A stretch of 64,000 nt of DNA, from the NCBI GenBank assembly GCA_009781175.1, contig WQYQ01000016.1:1-64000 (forward strand), in the 5' to 3' direction. The notes beneath the pieces are model-generated. The model was not told the DNA's origin and ran no database searches. It saw nothing but the letters and a program-made list of their open reading frames with translations. Position 1 is the stretch's first letter. Every line of letters begins with the position of its first letter. The position numbers and the translations under genes are program-made. This document shows, in pieces, positions 1-10,428 of this stretch. This DNA comes from Betaproteobacteria bacterium (lineage in GTDB: Bacteria > Pseudomonadota > Gammaproteobacteria > Burkholderiales > Rhodocyclaceae).

Positions 1-2
1 CC

Positions 3-110
3 TGGCTGGAGAAGAACCGGCGGCTGTGGAAGAACTGCGAGCGAAAGCTCAACACCAGCTTGCAGTTCATCCATCTGGCATTCTTGGGGTTATTGCTCAG
101 GAGATCGTAA
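3..110 (+). mobile_element. IS5-family transposase, C-terminal end (cut by window edge)
   Basis: The third forward frame is open from the first base to a TAA at 108-110 and reads as the last 35 residues of a DDE transposase. It contains WLEKNRRLWKNCER followed by FIHLAFL, the pattern seen at the C-terminus of IS5-group transposases. The rest of the gene lies outside the window, so I cannot tell whether the copy is intact. No clear terminal inverted repeat could be assigned downstream. Confidence 0.65.
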
Positions 111-290
111 ACGGGCTCTAAGAGTGCGCATGATAAGAAGTCGGCCCCCTGTGCGACCAATCCCAATCGGCATATTTAACATTTGTTAACCCGGCCACCC
201 CCTGACGCGTGCCGATGGCTTCGTCACAAAAGCCGGAATAGCGGCGCCTAAAAGTGTGTCGAACCCAGGAAAGCAGCCCGAAATACCCGC

Positions 291-350
291 ATCGAAAACA
301 TCAAAGGGCGCTTGCGCAACGAATACCTGAACGCTCAATGTCACCCATGT
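291..350 (+). pseudogene. IS3-family transposase remnant
   Basis: A short stretch reads IENIKGRLRNEYLNAQ, which resembles the conserved block ESFNGRLRDECLN near the C-terminus of IS3-family OrfB transposases. The expected downstream sequence is missing and there is no start or usable reading frame. Together with the IS5 end at 3-110, this makes the interval 1-430 insertion-sequence debris. Nothing else was recognised between 111 and 433. Confidence 0.4.
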
Positions 351-433
351 CCGCCTTCTATTGACAAGCGCGTTTCCCAATGGGAGATTGGACCGAATCC
401 CCACTTTCGGGGAACTGGAACGAGGAGCGGAAA

Positions 434-658
434 GTGAAACGTTACCTGTCGATCGCGTTGATCGCGCTGTTCACCATTTTGGTTCTGATGTTCATGGGGC
501 AAAACCTCGAATTGGTGACGGTGAGCTTTCTTTCGATACATCTGACGCTGCGCCTCGGGCTGCTCGTCATTCTGGTTTACATCGTGGGCATGCTTACGGG
601 CAGCGTCCTGTGGTCGCTGCTGCTGAACGCCGCGCAGCATGTGAAACCTAAAACGTGA
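434..658 (+). CDS. LapA-domain small inner-membrane protein
   Basis: This is a 74-residue protein with two hydrophobic helices (about residues 4-22 and 37-62) separated by a short polar turn, matching the LapA (former DUF1049) family. LapA-type proteins sit in the inner membrane, and in enterics they act with LapB in controlling lipopolysaccharide synthesis. The GTG at 434 was chosen because GAGGAGCGG lies just upstream. An upstream ATG at 380 would add 18 residues with no membrane character. The stop overlaps the GTG of the following patatin gene by 3 bp (655-658), so the two are probably translationally coupled. lapB, the usual neighbour, is not seen here. Confidence 0.75.
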   Translation: MKRYLSIALIALFTILVLMFMGQNLELVTVSFLSIHLTLRLGLLVILVYIVGMLTGSVLWSLLLNAAQHVKPKT

Positions 659-1695
659 GCCGCACAGCGAAGCCGAAGGCGCGCACCGAGGTCCGCATCG
701 ACCTCGCGCTGCAAGGCGGCGGGTCGCACGGCGCTTTTACCTGGGGCGTACTCGACCGCCTGTTCGAAGAGCCATGGCTGCGTGTGGAAGCGGTTTCCGG
801 CACCTCGGCGGGCGCGATGAATGCGGCCGCCCTCGCGCACGGCTGGAGGGAAGGCGGTGCTCAAGGCGCACGCGAAGCGCTCGATCGCTTCTGGCGCCAG
901 GTGGCGCAGGCAGCGGTCTTCAGTCCGTTGCAGCGCTCACCGATAGACCGGCTAATGGGCCGCTGGTCGTTGGGACAGTCGCCAGCCTATGTGGCGATGG
1001 ATCTTGTTTCACGCGTGTTCTCGCCCTACGACCTCAATCCCTTCGGACTCCATCCGCTACAGGACATTCTCGCGAAAGTCATCGACTTCGATCGGCTGGC
1101 CGCATCGCCCGTGAAGGTCTTCGTCACCGCAACAAATGTGCGCACCGGGCGCGGGCGCGTTTTCCGCAGCGCGGAAATCACGCCCGACGTGCTGCTCGCG
1201 TCAGCCTGTCTGCCCACGCTGTTCCAGGCCGTCGAAATCGATGGCGAACCCTATTGGGACGGCGGCTTCACCGGCAACCCGACGATCACCCCGCTGGTGC
1301 GCGAAAGCGACGCGGACGACGTCATCCTGGTGCAGATCAATCCGCTCGAACGCACGGAAACGCCACGCAGCGCCGCCGAGATTCTCAACCGGATGAACGA
1401 GGTGTCCTTCAACGCGCCGCTGATGAAGGAACTGCGCATGATCGCGCTGCTGCGCCAAGTGGCCGACCCCGGCAACGGCGAGGGTTCGCGCTGGGCCAGC
1501 ATGCGCATGCACCGCATCATGACCGACGAGCTTTCCCACCTCGACGCCTCGTCCAAGCTCAACGCCGAATGGGCCTTCCTCTCGCTGCTACGCGACGAGG
1601 GCCGGCGCGCCGCCGACACCTTCCTCAAGACGCACGGCGAGGACCTCGGCCAGCACTCCACGCTTGATCTGCTCCCGCTACTCGATCCCCCCTGA
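655..1695 (+). CDS. Patatin-like phospholipase
   Basis: The 346-residue protein carries the full patatin catalytic set: the glycine-rich oxyanion loop GGGSHGAF near residue 22, the nucleophile elbow GTSAG with Ser51, and the DGG dyad motif with Asp202. The family hydrolyses acyl ester bonds of phospholipids or related lipids. No signal peptide is visible, so a cytoplasmic or membrane-associated role is likely. It starts at a GTG overlapping the stop of the LapA-like gene and ends just before a GntP-type permease. The lipid substrate cannot be inferred from sequence. Confidence 0.88.
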   Translation: MSRTAKPKARTEVRIDLALQGGGSHGAFTWGVLDRLFEEPWLRVEAVSGTSAGAMNAAALAHGWREGGAQGAREALDRFWRQVAQAAVFSPLQRSPIDRLMGRWSLGQSPAYVAMDLVSRVFSPYDLNPFGLHPLQDILAKVIDFDRLAASPVKVFVTATNVRTGRGRVFRSAEITPDVLLASACLPTLFQAVEIDGEPYWDGGFTGNPTITPLVRESDADDVILVQINPLERTETPRSAAEILNRMNEVSFNAPLMKELRMIALLRQVADPGNGEGSRWASMRMHRIMTDELSHLDASSKLNAEWAFLSLLRDEGRRAADTFLKTHGEDLGQHSTLDLLPLLDPP

Positions 1696-1705
1696 AGCGC
1701 ACGCC

Positions 1706-3163
1706 ATGATCCATCTCGCCAGCATTATCATCTCCCTGGGCCTGCTGATCTGGCTGGCGTACCGGGGCTGGAGCATCCTGCTCTTAGCACCGCTGTGCGC
1801 GCTGCTCGCCGCCGCACTGGCCGGGCAGCCGCTGCTCGCACACTGGACCCAGACATTCATGGGCAGCGCGGCGGGCTTCGTGGCGCAGTTCTTCCCGATT
1901 TTTCTACTTGGCGCGCTGTTCGGCAAGCTCATGGAAGCCAGCGGCGCCGTCGAAGCGATCGCGCAGGGGCTCATCGGACGCCTCGGCACGCAGCGCGCGA
2001 TGCTCGCGATCGTGCTCGCCGGCGCGCTGGTCACTTACGGCGGGGTAAGCCTGTTCGTGGCTTTCTTCGTGCTCGCGCCGATGGGCCACGCGCTGTTCAA
2101 GGCCGCCAACATTCCGCATCGCCTGATGCCGGCGGCGATCGCGCTGGGCACCTCGACCTTCACAATGACCGCGATGCCCGGCACGCCCGCGATCCAGAAC
2201 GCAATCCCGATGCCCTTCTTCGGCACCAACCCCTTCGCGGCGCCGGGCCTGGGCCTGATCGCTTCGGCCGTCATGCTCGGCTGCGGGCTGGCGTGGCTGC
2301 ACCGCGCGCAATCGCGTGCGCGCGCGGCCGGCGAAGGCTATAGCTACGTGGGCGGACACGCCGAGCAGAGCGCCGCCGAGAGCGATCTCATCCGCGAGCG
2401 CGCGGTCGCCTCACGCGAATTCGACCCCAACGAAATCGCGCGCGGCGCACACGCGCCGAATAAGCCATCGGCCATGATGGCCGCCTTGCCGCTGATTACC
2501 GTGGTGGCAGTCAACCTGCTGATGTCCTTCATCGTGCTGCCACGCCTAGATGCCGACTACCTCGCGCAACCGCGCTGGGGCGCGACATCGCTCGGCGCCG
2601 TCAGCGGCGTCTGGTCGGTCATCGTCGCGCTGGCCGCCGCGATCGTGGTGCTGTTGTGCACCGCATGGCGGCGCCTGCCGAGCCTGCGCGAGACGATGGA
2701 CGCCGGCGCCAACGCCGCTGTGCTGCCGATGCTCAGCGTGGCGAGCCTAGTCGGCTTCGGCGCGGTAATCGCGGCATTACCGAGCTTCGAGATCGTCAAA
2801 CAGTGGGTGCTGGGCATCGAGGGCGGCCCGCTCGTCTCGCTGGCCGTCGCGACCAACACCCTCGCCGCGCTGACCGGATCGGCCTCGGGCGGACTGACGA
2901 TCGCGCTCGACGCACTCGCGCCGACCTACATGCAGCTCGCGCATTCCGTCGGCATCGACCCCGGCCTGATGCACCGCGTCGCGGTCATCGGCGCGGGCAC
3001 GCTCGACAGCCTGCCACACAACGGCGCGGTGGTCACATTGCTCGCAGTCTGCGGCACCGACCACCGCAGCAGCTACGGCGACATTGTGATGACGGCGGTA
3101 GCCGGGCCGCTGATTGCGCTGGTTGTGGTAATTGCGCTGGGCGGGATGTTCGGAGCGTTTTAG
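1706..3163 (+). CDS. GntP-family permease (gluconate/organic acid)
   Basis: The 485-residue protein is mostly hydrophobic with about 12 predicted membrane segments. It has the GntP-type glycine-rich stretch around TYGGVSLFVAFF and the later segment SASGGLTIALDAL. GntP permeases are inner-membrane proton symporters for gluconate or related hydroxy acids. The ATG at 1706 is preferred over an in-frame TTG at 1664 because it begins directly at the first hydrophobic helix and follows the patatin stop by 10 bp. A hydrophilic loop near residues 215-250 separates the two halves. The substrate is unknown, and no sugar-acid catabolic genes are adjacent. Confidence 0.85.
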   Translation: MIHLASIIISLGLLIWLAYRGWSILLLAPLCALLAAALAGQPLLAHWTQTFMGSAAGFVAQFFPIFLLGALFGKLMEASGAVEAIAQGLIGRLGTQRAMLAIVLAGALVTYGGVSLFVAFFVLAPMGHALFKAANIPHRLMPAAIALGTSTFTMTAMPGTPAIQNAIPMPFFGTNPFAAPGLGLIASAVMLGCGLAWLHRAQSRARAAGEGYSYVGGHAEQSAAESDLIRERAVASREFDPNEIARGAHAPNKPSAMMAALPLITVVAVNLLMSFIVLPRLDADYLAQPRWGATSLGAVSGVWSVIVALAAAIVVLLCTAWRRLPSLRETMDAGANAAVLPMLSVASLVGFGAVIAALPSFEIVKQWVLGIEGGPLVSLAVATNTLAALTGSASGGLTIALDALAPTYMQLAHSVGIDPGLMHRVAVIGAGTLDSLPHNGAVVTLLAVCGTDHRSSYGDIVMTAVAGPLIALVVVIALGGMFGAF

Positions 3164-3295
3164 TTGGGGTGAGCACAGCGAACCCCAACGTTTCAGAGGC
3201 AGATAAGCAATTACAGGCAGCAAATTGGCGGTAAAGATGAATGATGGTTTTTCTATTCTGAACCATTGATGTGTTGGGGTTCGCAAGCTCACCCC
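3164..3295. repeat. Inverted pair of REP-like hairpins
   Basis: Directly after the permease stop is an imperfect palindrome, TTGGGGTGAGCACAGCGAAC running into CCCCAA (3164-3188). About 85 bp further on, its inverted counterpart GTTGGGGTTCGCAAGCTCAC running into CCCC lies at 3273-3295. The two arms could also pair with each other. The arrangement resembles a REP doublet and may also terminate the permease transcript. Confidence 0.55.
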
Positions 3296-3355
3296 GATCT
3301 ACCGCACTGCGGCCTTGTCCAGCAGCCGATGCTGGCTTGTCCGGTCCGGCCCGCT

Positions 3356-4297
3356 CTAGGCGTATTCCGAAATCAATGCGGGCGCGCTGTCCCCGACTTC
3401 CGGAACGGTCGTCCCGCTGGCTTCATAGGTCCCATCAGCGACCAATGGCTGATTGCCGGAAAGATTGTCTTCTGCCTTGTGGATGGTGTCGTCGAGATCT
3501 TCAACGGCTTTTCTTGCGTCTTTGATCTCTCTCTCTTCGGTTTTGTTAGTCGCTTTTTTCACCAGTGCCAGCAGAAACTTGAGCTTTTGCGACAGATCTT
3601 TGACCAGCTCGAAAAACTTTCGATCGCCATCATTGCCTGCCGATGTCTTGACATCCACGGTTCCCGTTTTGCGCTTTTCGTTGCTTTCGTTTGGCGGGTT
3701 CGGGGAAGCGCCGGTCGCCTCATTTTCTTCTTCGACTTCACTGCCCGGGGTCGCTGCCTCGTCGTCGGCGGCAGCCAGCGCCTGCTCGATTTCGGCAGCC
3801 GAAACGGCTGGCGCGTTTTCGGCTGCTGCCGTCTCAGCCGCCGCTACTTCGGCCGCGGCAGCCGTGGCCACCGCCGTGGCCGCGTCGTCAGTTGCCGTGG
3901 AACCGGCTTGGCCGGCGACAGTGGGGTTCACTGAAACGTTCAACATCCCGCCGGGCGCCGGACTGGGTAGCTGCTTGTATTCAGCGACAATGTCTTTCAA
4001 CTCGCGGGCCAATTGCCGCAACACGCGGGGGCTGATGCTGCCGGCGGGAAGCTTCATCAGGGCTTCCAACTGGGATTTGATTTGCGCCAGACGTTGCCCC
4101 AACGCGCCCTTGCGCGCATCGGAGGCGCTTTGCGCTTGCTGGGTAAAACTTGGCGCCAGAGTTTTTATTTTCTCTTGCTCTTTTTTTTCGTTTGTTTTCG
4201 CTCCTTCTGTCGGGCTGCCGCTCTTGGCGTTTTGATATTTGCCGTTGCGCGATATCGAATTGGCCAACAAAGAGGTATTTATGCCATAAGTCTTCAT
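3356..4297 (-). CDS. Unrecognised Ala/Glu-rich soluble protein
   Basis: This 313-residue ORF has a strong ribosome site (AAAGGAGG about 9 bp upstream of the ATG at 4297), so it is probably translated, but I do not recognise the family. It has no signal peptide or membrane helix. Residues 1-50 are Lys/Asn-rich, 60-115 form a charged, probably helical segment, 125-195 are strongly alanine-rich, and 200-290 are charged and probably coiled-coil. The middle looks disordered. It is flanked by the REP pair on one side and about 250 bp of non-coding sequence on the other, with no operon partner. A structural or surface-associated role is possible but unsupported. Confidence 0.6.
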   Translation of the reverse strand: MKTYGINTSLLANSISRNGKYQNAKSGSPTEGAKTNEKKEQEKIKTLAPSFTQQAQSASDARKGALGQRLAQIKSQLEALMKLPAGSISPRVLRQLARELKDIVAEYKQLPSPAPGGMLNVSVNPTVAGQAGSTATDDAATAVATAAAAEVAAAETAAAENAPAVSAAEIEQALAAADDEAATPGSEVEEENEATGASPNPPNESNEKRKTGTVDVKTSAGNDGDRKFFELVKDLSQKLKFLLALVKKATNKTEEREIKDARKAVEDLDDTIHKAEDNLSGNQPLVADGTYEASGTTVPEVGDSAPALISEYA

Positions 4298-4551
4298 GCT
4301 GTCTACCTCCTTTCCATTTTCGTTGGCGGATTCATCTTTCTTTATCGGAAAATTTTACCGATTATTGAGCCGCGTATCAGACCGCCTGCGGCGCCTCGGC
4401 CGAGTCGCCATCAAAGAGCGAGAGAGAAAATTTTCAATGTAAGGGGTGCGATTCTTCAGGACGCCGAAACACAATAAAGCAACTTTGCTGGGCTGGACGG
4501 TTACTATTCAGTACGAGGGAAATCAGATTCTCTGCGTATCTCGTCCTTGTG
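4298..4551. other. Intergenic region, nothing recognised
   Basis: About 250 bp lie between the start of the Ala/Glu-rich gene and the stop of the LysR gene. Apart from the ribosome-binding site of the former gene (AAAGGAGG, reverse strand, near 4305), I see no gene, RNA or convincing terminator. It is more AT-rich than its surroundings. Confidence 0.5.
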
Positions 4552-5448
4552 CTACGAAGCCTCTCTGAAGCACAATTCAAGAAACCGCTGGGCGGCCCGC
4601 GAAGCCGCGCCCGCATGCGGAACGAGAATAGAAAAACGCCGCGCGAGCGGTTCCGGCCCAATTCTGAACACACGCAGCGCGTCGTCCTCGTGACGCATCG
4701 ACATGGCCGATACGAAGCCGACGCCCATACCCGCGCGCACCGCCTCCTTCACACCTTCCACCCCCGCGATTTCCAGCGCGATGCGCATCGGTACGTCCGC
4801 GCGGGCGAACGCCTGCTCCACGATCTGGCGCACGCCCGAACCGTCTTCGCGCAGCACGAGCGGGTAGTCGCCGAGCGCGGCAAGCGGAACGCGGGCGTCC
4901 GGCGTAGGCGCACTCCCGGCAAGCGGATGTGAACGCGGCGCGATGGCGACGATCTCGTCATCGCTCCACGGATGCACGGCCGTGCCGGGCGGCAACGAGG
5001 CGCCGGGCGGCCCTTCGATCAGCGCGATGTCGAGCGCGCCAAGCATGCCGACCACATCGGATGTGTTGCCGCTCGCCGTTTCGAGCTTCACGCCCGGAAA
5101 GCGCTGATGAAACGCCGCGACGAGATACGGCAGCAGATAGCTTACGGGCGTCGTGCTTGCGCCGATGCGCAGCGTCCCACGCTCCAGCCCGCGCAACGCG
5201 TCGCGGAAGGCGCACGCGTCACGCCAGCTATCACGCAAGCGCGCCGCATAGGCGGCCAGTTGCTCGCCAGTAGGCGTAAGGCGCACGCCGCGGCCATCGC
5301 GCAGATAGAGCGGTTCGCCGAACTCTTCCTGCAACAACCGCAATTGGCCCGAAACCGCCGGCTGCGACAAATGAAGCGCCTGCGCGGCCCGGCTGATGTT
5401 GCGGTGCTCGGCGACAGCGGCGAAAGTTATCAGTTGCTCCGGGGTCAT
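4552..5448 (-). CDS. LysR-family regulator (YeiE/CysB-like group)
   Basis: The 298-residue protein has an N-terminal winged helix-turn-helix (AAQALHLSQPAVSGQLRLLQ, about residues 20-40) and a C-terminal periplasmic-binding-like effector domain, the usual LysR length and layout. It is divergent from a YeiH-type transporter gene, the same arrangement as yeiE and yeiH in enterics, so it probably controls that gene. The 113-bp shared intergenic region is AT-rich and is the expected site for a LysR operator. The effector is unknown. Confidence 0.88.
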   Translation of the reverse strand: MTPEQLITFAAVAEHRNISRAAQALHLSQPAVSGQLRLLQEEFGEPLYLRDGRGVRLTPTGEQLAAYAARLRDSWRDACAFRDALRGLERGTLRIGASTTPVSYLLPYLVAAFHQRFPGVKLETASGNTSDVVGMLGALDIALIEGPPGASLPPGTAVHPWSDDEIVAIAPRSHPLAGSAPTPDARVPLAALGDYPLVLREDGSGVRQIVEQAFARADVPMRIALEIAGVEGVKEAVRAGMGVGFVSAMSMRHEDDALRVFRIGPEPLARRFSILVPHAGAASRAAQRFLELCFREAS

Positions 5449-5561
5449 GATCGAAAAATATCGGATTAACTTATATTTTATGTCGTAAATAACGATTTTT
5501 CATATCGATATATCCAAATTAGCATTAGCGCATTCCTTCGTTGTTTGACCCCGGGTTCTCC
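5449..5561. promoter_or_regulatory. Divergent LysR / YeiH control region
   Basis: A short AT-rich intergenic region separates the divergent LysR and YeiH genes. It contains TATATTTTATGTCG and TTTTTCATATCGATATATCC, with partial dyad symmetry around ATATCGATAT near 5503-5512. LysR regulators normally bind a T-N11-A dyad in such regions. The exact operator and start sites cannot be fixed by eye. Confidence 0.45.
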
Positions 5562-6623
5562 ATGTCCGCCTCACCGTCCGCGACCGCCGTGCATCAATCC
5601 TCCTTCACCCGCGGCCAGCTCAACGGCATCCTGTTCGTCGCGCTCTTCGCCGCCGCCGTCACCGAACTCGCCGCGCTCCCCGCCATCGCCGGACTCGGCT
5701 TGAGTCCGCTCATCGTCGGCATCGCCGCCGGAGCGGTTTACGGCAATACCCTGCACGGCGGAATGCCCGAAAGCTGGGCCGCCGGCATCCACTTTTCCGC
5801 GCGCAAGCTGTTGCGCATCGCCGTTGCGTTTTTCGGCCTGCGCGTGAGCCTTCAGGAGATCGCCCAAGTGGGCCTGCCGGGGCTCACCGTATCGGTCTCG
5901 ATCGTCGTAAGCACGCTGCTGATCGGCGCCTGGGCCGGCATGAAGCTTATGAAGCTCGACCGCGACACCGCGATCCTGACCGCCGCCGGCAGCGCGATCT
6001 GCGGCGCGGCCGCCGTGTTGGCCTTCGAATCGACACTGCAATCGAAGCCCCACAAGAGCGCGATGGCCGTCGGCAGCGTGGTGCTGTTCGGCACGCTCTC
6101 GATGTTCCTCTACCCGGTGCTCTATCGCGCCGGATGGCTCCCTCTCGACACGCTCGGCGCCGGGCTCTTCTTCGGCGGCACGATCCACGAAGTCGCGCAG
6201 GTCGTCGGCGCGGCGGCCAATGTGAGCCCCGAGGCCATGCATATCGCGACCATCGTCAAGATGACCCGCGTGATGCTGCTCGCGCCAGTGCTGCTTATGC
6301 TCGGCGTGTGGCTCAATCGCAAGGCGCGCGGCGACGGCACCCGGCGCGCGCGCAAGATCGCAGTCCCGTGGTTCGCGCTCGGTTTCCTTGCCCTTGCCGT
6401 CGTGAACTCGCTGCACATCTTGCCCGCCCCCGCTGCGCAGACGGTCAACACGCTCGACACCTTCGCGCTCACGATGGCGATGACGGCGCTTGGCATCGAG
6501 ACGCGGATTTCACAAATCCGCGAAGCCGGCCCGCGCGCGCTGGCCACGGGCCTCATCATCTACGTTTGGCTGATCGGCGGCGGGCTTGCGATCACCTGGG
6601 TTGTCGAACGGGTGCTCGGTTGA
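5562..6623 (+). CDS. YeiH-family (UPF0324) putative sulfate/anion exporter
   Basis: The 353-residue protein has about ten membrane helices and matches the UPF0324/YeiH family in length and in segments such as VAFFGLRVSLQEI, GSAICGAAAVLA and GGTIHEVAQVVGAA. YeiH proteins are inner-membrane transporters of uncertain substrate, and some relatives are linked to sulfonate or taurine metabolism. The ATG at 5562 is used. An in-frame TTG at 5541 would add seven residues. The divergent LysR regulator is its likely controller. Confidence 0.82.
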   Translation: MSASPSATAVHQSSFTRGQLNGILFVALFAAAVTELAALPAIAGLGLSPLIVGIAAGAVYGNTLHGGMPESWAAGIHFSARKLLRIAVAFFGLRVSLQEIAQVGLPGLTVSVSIVVSTLLIGAWAGMKLMKLDRDTAILTAAGSAICGAAAVLAFESTLQSKPHKSAMAVGSVVLFGTLSMFLYPVLYRAGWLPLDTLGAGLFFGGTIHEVAQVVGAAANVSPEAMHIATIVKMTRVMLLAPVLLMLGVWLNRKARGDGTRRARKIAVPWFALGFLALAVVNSLHILPAPAAQTVNTLDTFALTMAMTALGIETRISQIREAGPRALATGLIIYVWLIGGGLAITWVVERVLG

Positions 6624-6676
6624 CGACAAGATGCGTCGCGTGCATGAACGTAGCATCTCGATCTTCGGAGGTGTCA

Positions 6677-6756
6677 GCCTGTTCATAATCTTGCCGCGTG
6701 TGTGGCAACTGAGTGTAAGCCCCGCTCATAGCCTCGCAGCAAGACTATGAACAGGC
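6677..6756. repeat. MITE-like element, copy A
   Basis: An 80-bp element is bounded by GCCTGTTCATAATCTTGC (6677-6694) and its near-perfect inverted copy GCAAGACTATGAACAGGC (6739-6756). The outer sequence TGAGAGCCTGTT recurs at the ends of three other elements in this window (14.95, 23.55 and 44.41 kb). It has no coding capacity. It lies between the YeiH gene and the metallophosphoesterase. Confidence 0.7.
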
Positions 6757-6885
6757 TCTCACAGAATCAAATAAGTCGTCGCCCCAACTCAATGGAACAA
6801 AAGGGAAGATCAAGCGGTCTGTTTGCCATCGGATGCCGTTCCGTGGCCTCAGGCCGCCGAACATCCATCACGAAGGAGATTCTTC

Positions 6886-7821
6886 ATGTCAACAGACTCT
6901 CCATTCAGCCCATCTCGTCGTGCCGCATTGAAATGTCTTGCCTATGGCGGAGCGGGAACCGTGTTTGTCCTGGCCGGCGGGATTCCAACGCCGGTGGCTC
7001 TGGCGCAGGCCGCCGCAACGAAGACGCTCCCCGGCGTCCCTCTGTTTTTACAGATCAGCGACACGCATATCGGTTTCAACAAGGAAGCCAACCCGGATGT
7101 TGCGGGCACGCTCAGGCAGACGATCGATTACATCAACGCCATGCCGGTCAAACCAGCGCTGACACTGCATACCGGCGACATCACGCACCTTTCCAGGCCG
7201 GAAGAATTCGACCTAGCGACCGCGCTGCTGTCGGGTCTGAATATTTCCGAATTGCATACCGTGCCCGGCGAGCACGATGTCATCGACGGACCGGGGTCGG
7301 AATATTTCAAACTTTTTGGCCGGGCTTCGGACGCTCAGGGTTATTACAGTTTCGACTATCAAGGCGTGCACTTCATCGCTCTGGTCAATGTCATGCATTT
7401 CAAACCAAACGGCCTGGGCAGCCTGGGTGAGGAACAAATCGCATGGCTGGCAAACGATTTGAAAGCACGTTCGGCGAGCACTCCAATCGTCGTTTTCTCG
7501 CATATGCCGCTATGGACGATCTACGCGCCCTGGGGCTGGGGAACGGAAGACGCGGACCAGGCGATAAATCATCTGAAACGTTTCGCTTCGGTGACGGTAT
7601 TGAATGGTCATATCCACCAGATCGTGTCGAAGGTCGAAGGCCATATCACCTTCCATACGGCGCGTTCGACGGCTTATCCGCAACCCGCGGCCGGTGACGG
7701 CCCCGGGCCGGGGCCTTTGAGCGTGCCGCGCGAATCGCTACCAAAAATGCTCGGCATCACCCGCATCGAGATCGTGCCGCATCCGCTTCAGGCAAAACTC
7801 ACGGATACGACATTGGGTTAA
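6886..7821 (+). CDS. Tat-exported calcineurin-like metallophosphoesterase
   Basis: This 311-residue protein has a twin-arginine signal (SRRAALK followed by a hydrophobic stretch ending near ALAQA, residue 40) and the metallophosphoesterase metal ligands in order: SDTHIG, GDITH, GEHD, FSHMPLW and GHIH. The usual GNHD motif is GEHD here, a variant I believe also occurs in exported homologues. The ATG at 6886 follows GAAGGAG. In-frame upstream sequence back to 6823 lacks a ribosome site. A cupredoxin-like gene follows immediately but is broken. The substrate is probably a periplasmic phosphoester and is unknown. Confidence 0.85.
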   Translation: MSTDSPFSPSRRAALKCLAYGGAGTVFVLAGGIPTPVALAQAAATKTLPGVPLFLQISDTHIGFNKEANPDVAGTLRQTIDYINAMPVKPALTLHTGDITHLSRPEEFDLATALLSGLNISELHTVPGEHDVIDGPGSEYFKLFGRASDAQGYYSFDYQGVHFIALVNVMHFKPNGLGSLGEEQIAWLANDLKARSASTPIVVFSHMPLWTIYAPWGWGTEDADQAINHLKRFASVTVLNGHIHQIVSKVEGHITFHTARSTAYPQPAAGDGPGPGPLSVPRESLPKMLGITRIEIVPHPLQAKLTDTTLG

Positions 7822-7842
7822 GGCTTGCGCAGGGAAAATAAC

Positions 7843-8020
7843 ATGTCGATTTCCGTGTTGCGCCGCGTGTTGGCTATTGTGCTTGGGGCCGGGATTTTCA
7901 CGGTAGCACCGGCTCACAACACGGCGGCGCAAACACAGGAAACCAGCGTAATCACCATTAAGGATTTCAAGTTTTCCCCCGCGTCGTTGACGATCAAGGC
8001 CGGCTCATCGAAGCGTTGGA
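7843..8020 (+). pseudogene. Cupredoxin, truncated
   Basis: An ATG at 7843 opens a secretory signal peptide (VLAIVLGAGIFTVAPA) followed by the N-terminal strand pair of a small cupredoxin, ITIKDFKFSPASLTIKAGS. In intact proteins the next segment is a TW(T)N-type strand and then the copper ligands His, Cys, His and Met. Here homology ends at about residue 58 and the frame continues into unrelated sequence with no copper ligands, running on to 8253 inside prfC. I read this as a 3' deletion or rearrangement that destroyed the gene while its phosphoesterase partner survived. Confidence 0.65.
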
Positions 8021-8162
8021 CCAGAGCGGATAACCGAGCTGCGTCCAAGAGCATTTACCCAGCGGTTCAATACCGCGCTGGCGGTAGTCCCGCCGGACAT
8101 GCAACAATTCGGCGCTTTACGTCTTATTTGGACGCCCGCCTCCAAGCCTGGATTTCAAGATC

Positions 8163-9779
<1,617 letters not shown>

Positions 9780-9809
9780 GTCTGAGGCGAACATCGCCAC
9801 CACAACTAA

Positions 9810-9840
9810 AAAGGGCCAATTGGCCCTTTCTGCTTTTCCT
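9810..9840 (+). terminator. Rho-independent terminator after prfC
   Basis: The 20-bp perfect palindrome AAAGGGCCAATTGGCCCTTT (9810-9829) is followed by a pyrimidine/T-rich tract. It lies 30 bp downstream of the prfC stop and upstream of the next gene's leader. Confidence 0.85.
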
Positions 9841-9930
9841 TTACTACAATGGATGCGAGTCTATTTTTTTCGCGTCGCTGCGGCTTCCGGTTTTAGCATC
9901 TTCGACGCTTGTTTTTATTCAAGGAAAATC

Positions 9931-10428
9931 ATGCAGATTAAAAAACTATTCGCAATGACCGTTTTAAGTGTTTTTGCATCCCTATGTCAGGCGGAACCGC
10001 CGAGCGAGGCATCGGTCAATACCTTGCTCGACATTACAAAAATCAAATCCATCGTCGACAAAATGCCTGCCACTATGGAGCAACCCATGCGCATCATGCT
10101 GCGGCAAGCGGCTGCCGATCAAAACCTCTCTCCCGAGCAAAAACAAACACTCGACGCCACAGCCCAAAAATTCTTGCAAATCATCGGTGAAGAATTTTCC
10201 TGGGAAGAGCTCAAGCCAATCTACATTCAGATCTATATGGAGACTTTCACGCAAGAAGAAATAGACAGCTTGATTGCGTTTTACCAAACGCCAACCGGCA
10301 GCGCATTGGTCGACAAAATGCCGCTCATTATGCAGAAAGCAAGCACATTGGTTTTGGAAAAATACAGACCACTCATGCAAAAATTCAACGAGGCAATTCG
10401 GCAGGCGCTTACCGAACAGAAAAAGTAA
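9931..10428 (+). CDS. DUF2059 exported protein
   Basis: The 165-residue protein has a short signal peptide (LFAMTVLSVFASLCQA, cleavage near residue 20) and a C-terminal DUF2059 segment, recognisable by the pattern FTQEEIDSLIAFYQTPTGSALVDKMP. DUF2059 proteins are periplasmic and of unknown function. The ATG at 9931 has AAGGAAAA upstream. It is a single gene with low GC for the region, preceded by the prfC terminator. A convergent DUF2249 gene follows. Confidence 0.8.
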   Translation: MQIKKLFAMTVLSVFASLCQAEPPSEASVNTLLDITKIKSIVDKMPATMEQPMRIMLRQAAADQNLSPEQKQTLDATAQKFLQIIGEEFSWEELKPIYIQIYMETFTQEEIDSLIAFYQTPTGSALVDKMPLIMQKASTLVLEKYRPLMQKFNEAIRQALTEQKK

